The translations under genes and the position numbers were made by a program. Under the pieces are notes generated by a model. The model made no database searches. It worked only from the letters and a program-made list of their open reading frames with translations, and had not been told where the DNA came from. A stretch of DNA of 64,000 nucleotides from NCBI RefSeq assembly GCF_032337115.1, contig NZ_JAVXZY010000013.1, positions 1 to 64,000 on the forward strand, in the 5' to 3' direction. Below, piece after piece: positions 62,332 to 64,000 of this stretch; the stretch's first letter is position 1; the number at the start of each line of letters is the position of its first letter. Source of the stretch: Roseateles_C aquae (GTDB lineage: Bacteria; Pseudomonadota; Gammaproteobacteria; Burkholderiales; Burkholderiaceae_C).

Positions 62332-62877
62332 TCATCGTCCCGTCTCCTGAAGTTGGAGTGTGCTGGTGCGCTCCACCCATTCGCCAGCAGCATCCTGGAC
62401 GACTTCTCGCAAATTGATTTCCGTCTCTGAGATCTTCACCACCCGGCCGAAGTTCTGGCCGATGTAGTCGCCCGCCTTGACCTGGAACAGCAGCTTGTCC
62501 ACCTTCAGCAGGGCATAAAGCCGGTTCTGCCGGTTCAGACTGCCCACCATGCTCATGCTGTCCAGCGGATAGGCTTCGAGCGGCTCGCGTCGTCGGCTCA
62601 TCTCGGCGGCCAGCAAGGAATTCGGCTGAGTGGCTTCTTGCTTGATCGCCACGCTCAGCTTTTGCGTACTGAAGGGATCAACAGTGCCGGCACTCTCATA
62701 GGGCTGCGGCAGGAACTTCTTCGGCGGCAAGAGCGGCTTCACCGTCGCTCTCGCGGTTCGCCGCTGCTGCTCCATCCATTGACGCTGTTCGTCAACGTCT
62801 TCTGCGCAGCCGCTCATAGACGCCACGACAGAAATCGCCGCCAGCGCGCGCACCGAGCGCCAGAATACAGCCTTCAT
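62332..62877 (-). CDS. pilP: Type IV pilus assembly lipoprotein PilP
   Basis: A 181-residue inner-membrane lipoprotein, lipobox SMSGC (Cys24), with a flexible region (about 30-95) and a C-terminal beta domain (about 100-175, GDYIGQNFGRVVKISETEINL). PilP links the PilNO alignment complex to the secretin. It overlaps the pilO stop by 4 bp. Confidence 0.95.
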   Translation of the reverse strand: MKAVFWRSVRALAAISVVASMSGCAEDVDEQRQWMEQQRRTARATVKPLLPPKKFLPQPYESAGTVDPFSTQKLSVAIKQEATQPNSLLAAEMSRRREPLEAYPLDSMSMVGSLNRQNRLYALLKVDKLLFQVKAGDYIGQNFGRVVKISETEINLREVVQDAAGEWVERTSTLQLQETGR

Positions 62878-63566
62878 TTCTTCGCTCCCGCGGCACGGGC
62901 ACTCTTCTTCTGTTCCTCGACCTCGCCCGTATCGAGGTAACGATAGGTGCGAGCCGTCGCCTCCATCGCCAGGGTCCCAGAAGCGACGTCCTTGCCAGTT
63001 GGTGCAACGATGCTCAGGTTGTGCAGGGTCACGATGCGCGAGAGATTGGAGATGTCAGCGGTGAACGCACCGATATCGTGATAGCGCCCAGACACCCTCA
63101 GCGAGAAGGGCAGCTCGGCATAAAAGTCTTTCAGCACCACTTGACCGGGGCGAAACAGCTCGAACTGCAGGCCACGGCCAACGCCAGCCTGGTTGATATC
63201 TGACAGCATCGCGTCCATCTCGGCCTTGCCGGGAAGCTGCTTCTCGAGCTGGGTCACGTACTCCTCGACCTGACTCTTTTGCTTGCGTAGCTCGGGCAGA
63301 TTGACCGCCTGCGAGAGCTTTGCGCTGTAGTCCTGGCGCAGTTTGGGCTCTTTATCCTTTTCAGCATCCAGTGCTGTCTGGACGTCGGAGAGCACCAACA
63401 CCCAGCCCAGCACCATCACGACAATGGTCACGAGCGAAAAGGCGGCCGCCTTCGGTGCTGCGGGCCATTGACCGGGTTCATTCGGATTGAGGTCGCGAAA
63501 CTGGTCAGAGATGTCCTCGAACCAGGCGTTGACATCAAAGTTCAACGATTTCGACTTGGTCGCCAT
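62874..63566 (-). CDS. pilO: Type IV pilus alignment protein PilO
   Basis: A 230-residue inner-membrane protein: one helix (about 38-60), a coiled coil (about 65-120) and a ferredoxin-like C-terminal domain. PilO pairs with PilN in the alignment subcomplex. It starts 8 bp after the pilN stop and overlaps pilP. A Lys/Ala-rich tail is at the C terminus. Confidence 0.95.
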   Translation of the reverse strand: MATKSKSLNFDVNAWFEDISDQFRDLNPNEPGQWPAAPKAAAFSLVTIVVMVLGWVLVLSDVQTALDAEKDKEPKLRQDYSAKLSQAVNLPELRKQKSQVEEYVTQLEKQLPGKAEMDAMLSDINQAGVGRGLQFELFRPGQVVLKDFYAELPFSLRVSGRYHDIGAFTADISNLSRIVTLHNLSIVAPTGKDVASGTLAMEATARTYRYLDTGEVEEQKKSARAAGAKK

Positions 63567-63574
63567 GCTTGTCT

Positions 63575-64000
63575 TCAGCCCTTCTTCTGGCCCGGAGTGC
63601 CCGGAGCAGGCTCGGCCTGCGGCGTCTTGATCAGCACCTTCATCGAGAAGTCAAACAAGCGTTTCTGGTCACGGGTATTGGCAGCCACATTGGCCAGCCT
63701 CACTTCCAGCAGTTCGGGCTTGTCCAGCCACTCGGAGCTGCGCGTCGTATTGCGCATGAACTCGGACACGCGCTCGTTGGTCTGAGCCAGACCAGTGAGC
63801 GTGATGACCTTGTCGGCTTGCTTGATGCTAGTGAGATACACGCCCTCAGGAACCAGCTTGGCCAATTCATTGAGCAAATGCACGGGCGTATTGCGATCAG
63901 CCTGCAAATCCTCAACCTTGCTTTGCCGGGATTTCAGCGATTCGATCTCAGCCTTGAGATTAGCAATGTCCTTGATCTGGCCTTCCAGGCGCGTGATTTC
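63575..64000 (-). CDS. pilN: Type IV pilus alignment protein PilN (N terminus outside window)
   Basis: C-terminal 141 codons of PilN, open to the window edge. A coiled-coil part (EITRLEGQIKDIANLKAEIE) runs into the globular domain (LAKLVPEGVYLTSIKQADKV). The remaining N terminus, with the cytoplasmic PilM-binding motif and the helix, lies beyond 64000. Presumably pilM follows upstream, as in other pilMNOPQ operons. Confidence 0.93.
   Translation of the reverse strand, partial: EITRLEGQIKDIANLKAEIESLKSRQSKVEDLQADRNTPVHLLNELAKLVPEGVYLTSIKQADKVITLTGLAQTNERVSEFMRNTTRSSEWLDKPELLEVRLANVAANTRDQKRLFDFSMKVLIKTPQAEPAPGTPGQKKG

Overview
The window looks like a chromosomal piece of a GC-rich betaproteobacterium, probably of the order Burkholderiales. 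The evidence is a complete type IV pilus set in the betaproteobacterial order (pilNOPQ-aroK-aroB-dgt-gltBD, and pilBCD-coaE-zapD-yacG), a HexR-type zwf locus, and an mlaFEDACB operon. No rRNA, tRNA or CRISPR array was recognised.

Positions 1-22634, all on the minus strand, form one co-directional biosynthetic gene cluster that runs off the left edge. In order of transcription it encodes a MacA-like adaptor, a MacB-type ATPase and a permease; then DpgC, an HpgT-type aminotransferase, DpgD, a membrane M28 peptidase, DpgA and DpgB, which together make 3,5-dihydroxyphenylglycine (Dpg). Next come SbnA-, SbnB- and SbnI-like enzymes for L-2,3-diaminopropionate (Dap), with a CmlA-type diiron hydroxylase between the last two. 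The cluster ends, within the window, with a fatty-acyl-AMP ligase, a free acyl carrier protein and the first C-A-T-C domains of a nonribosomal peptide synthetase. I read it as an undescribed, exported lipopeptide containing Dpg and Dap, started by a fatty acid and probably beta-hydroxylated. A lux-box-like palindrome with a good -10 element about 190 bp upstream of the first gene suggests quorum-sensing control.

Positions 22635-24373 hold no confident gene. They contain the cluster's putative promoter and a 24-unit hexamer repeat, which could encode Met-Pro and Met-His runs in a small unproven protein.

Positions 24374-29986 (plus strand) carry pilBCD, coaE, zapD and yacG. Positions 30013-35751 hold sugar-phosphate genes: tal-pgi-HAD leftward and zwf-hexR rightward, divergent around a candidate promoter and HexR operator. 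Positions 35774-39711 are the Mla phospholipid-transport operon. Positions 39838-47377 are the minor-pilin operon (pilE, fimT, pilV, pilW, pilX, pilY1) plus a TonB-like gene. Positions 47606-53916 are gltB-gltD and their terminator. Positions 53984-54786 are a REP-associated tyrosine transposase gene between inverted repeats. Positions 54866-64000 are dgt, aroB, aroK, an Ig-repeat lipoprotein gene, pilQ, pilP, pilO and the end of pilN.
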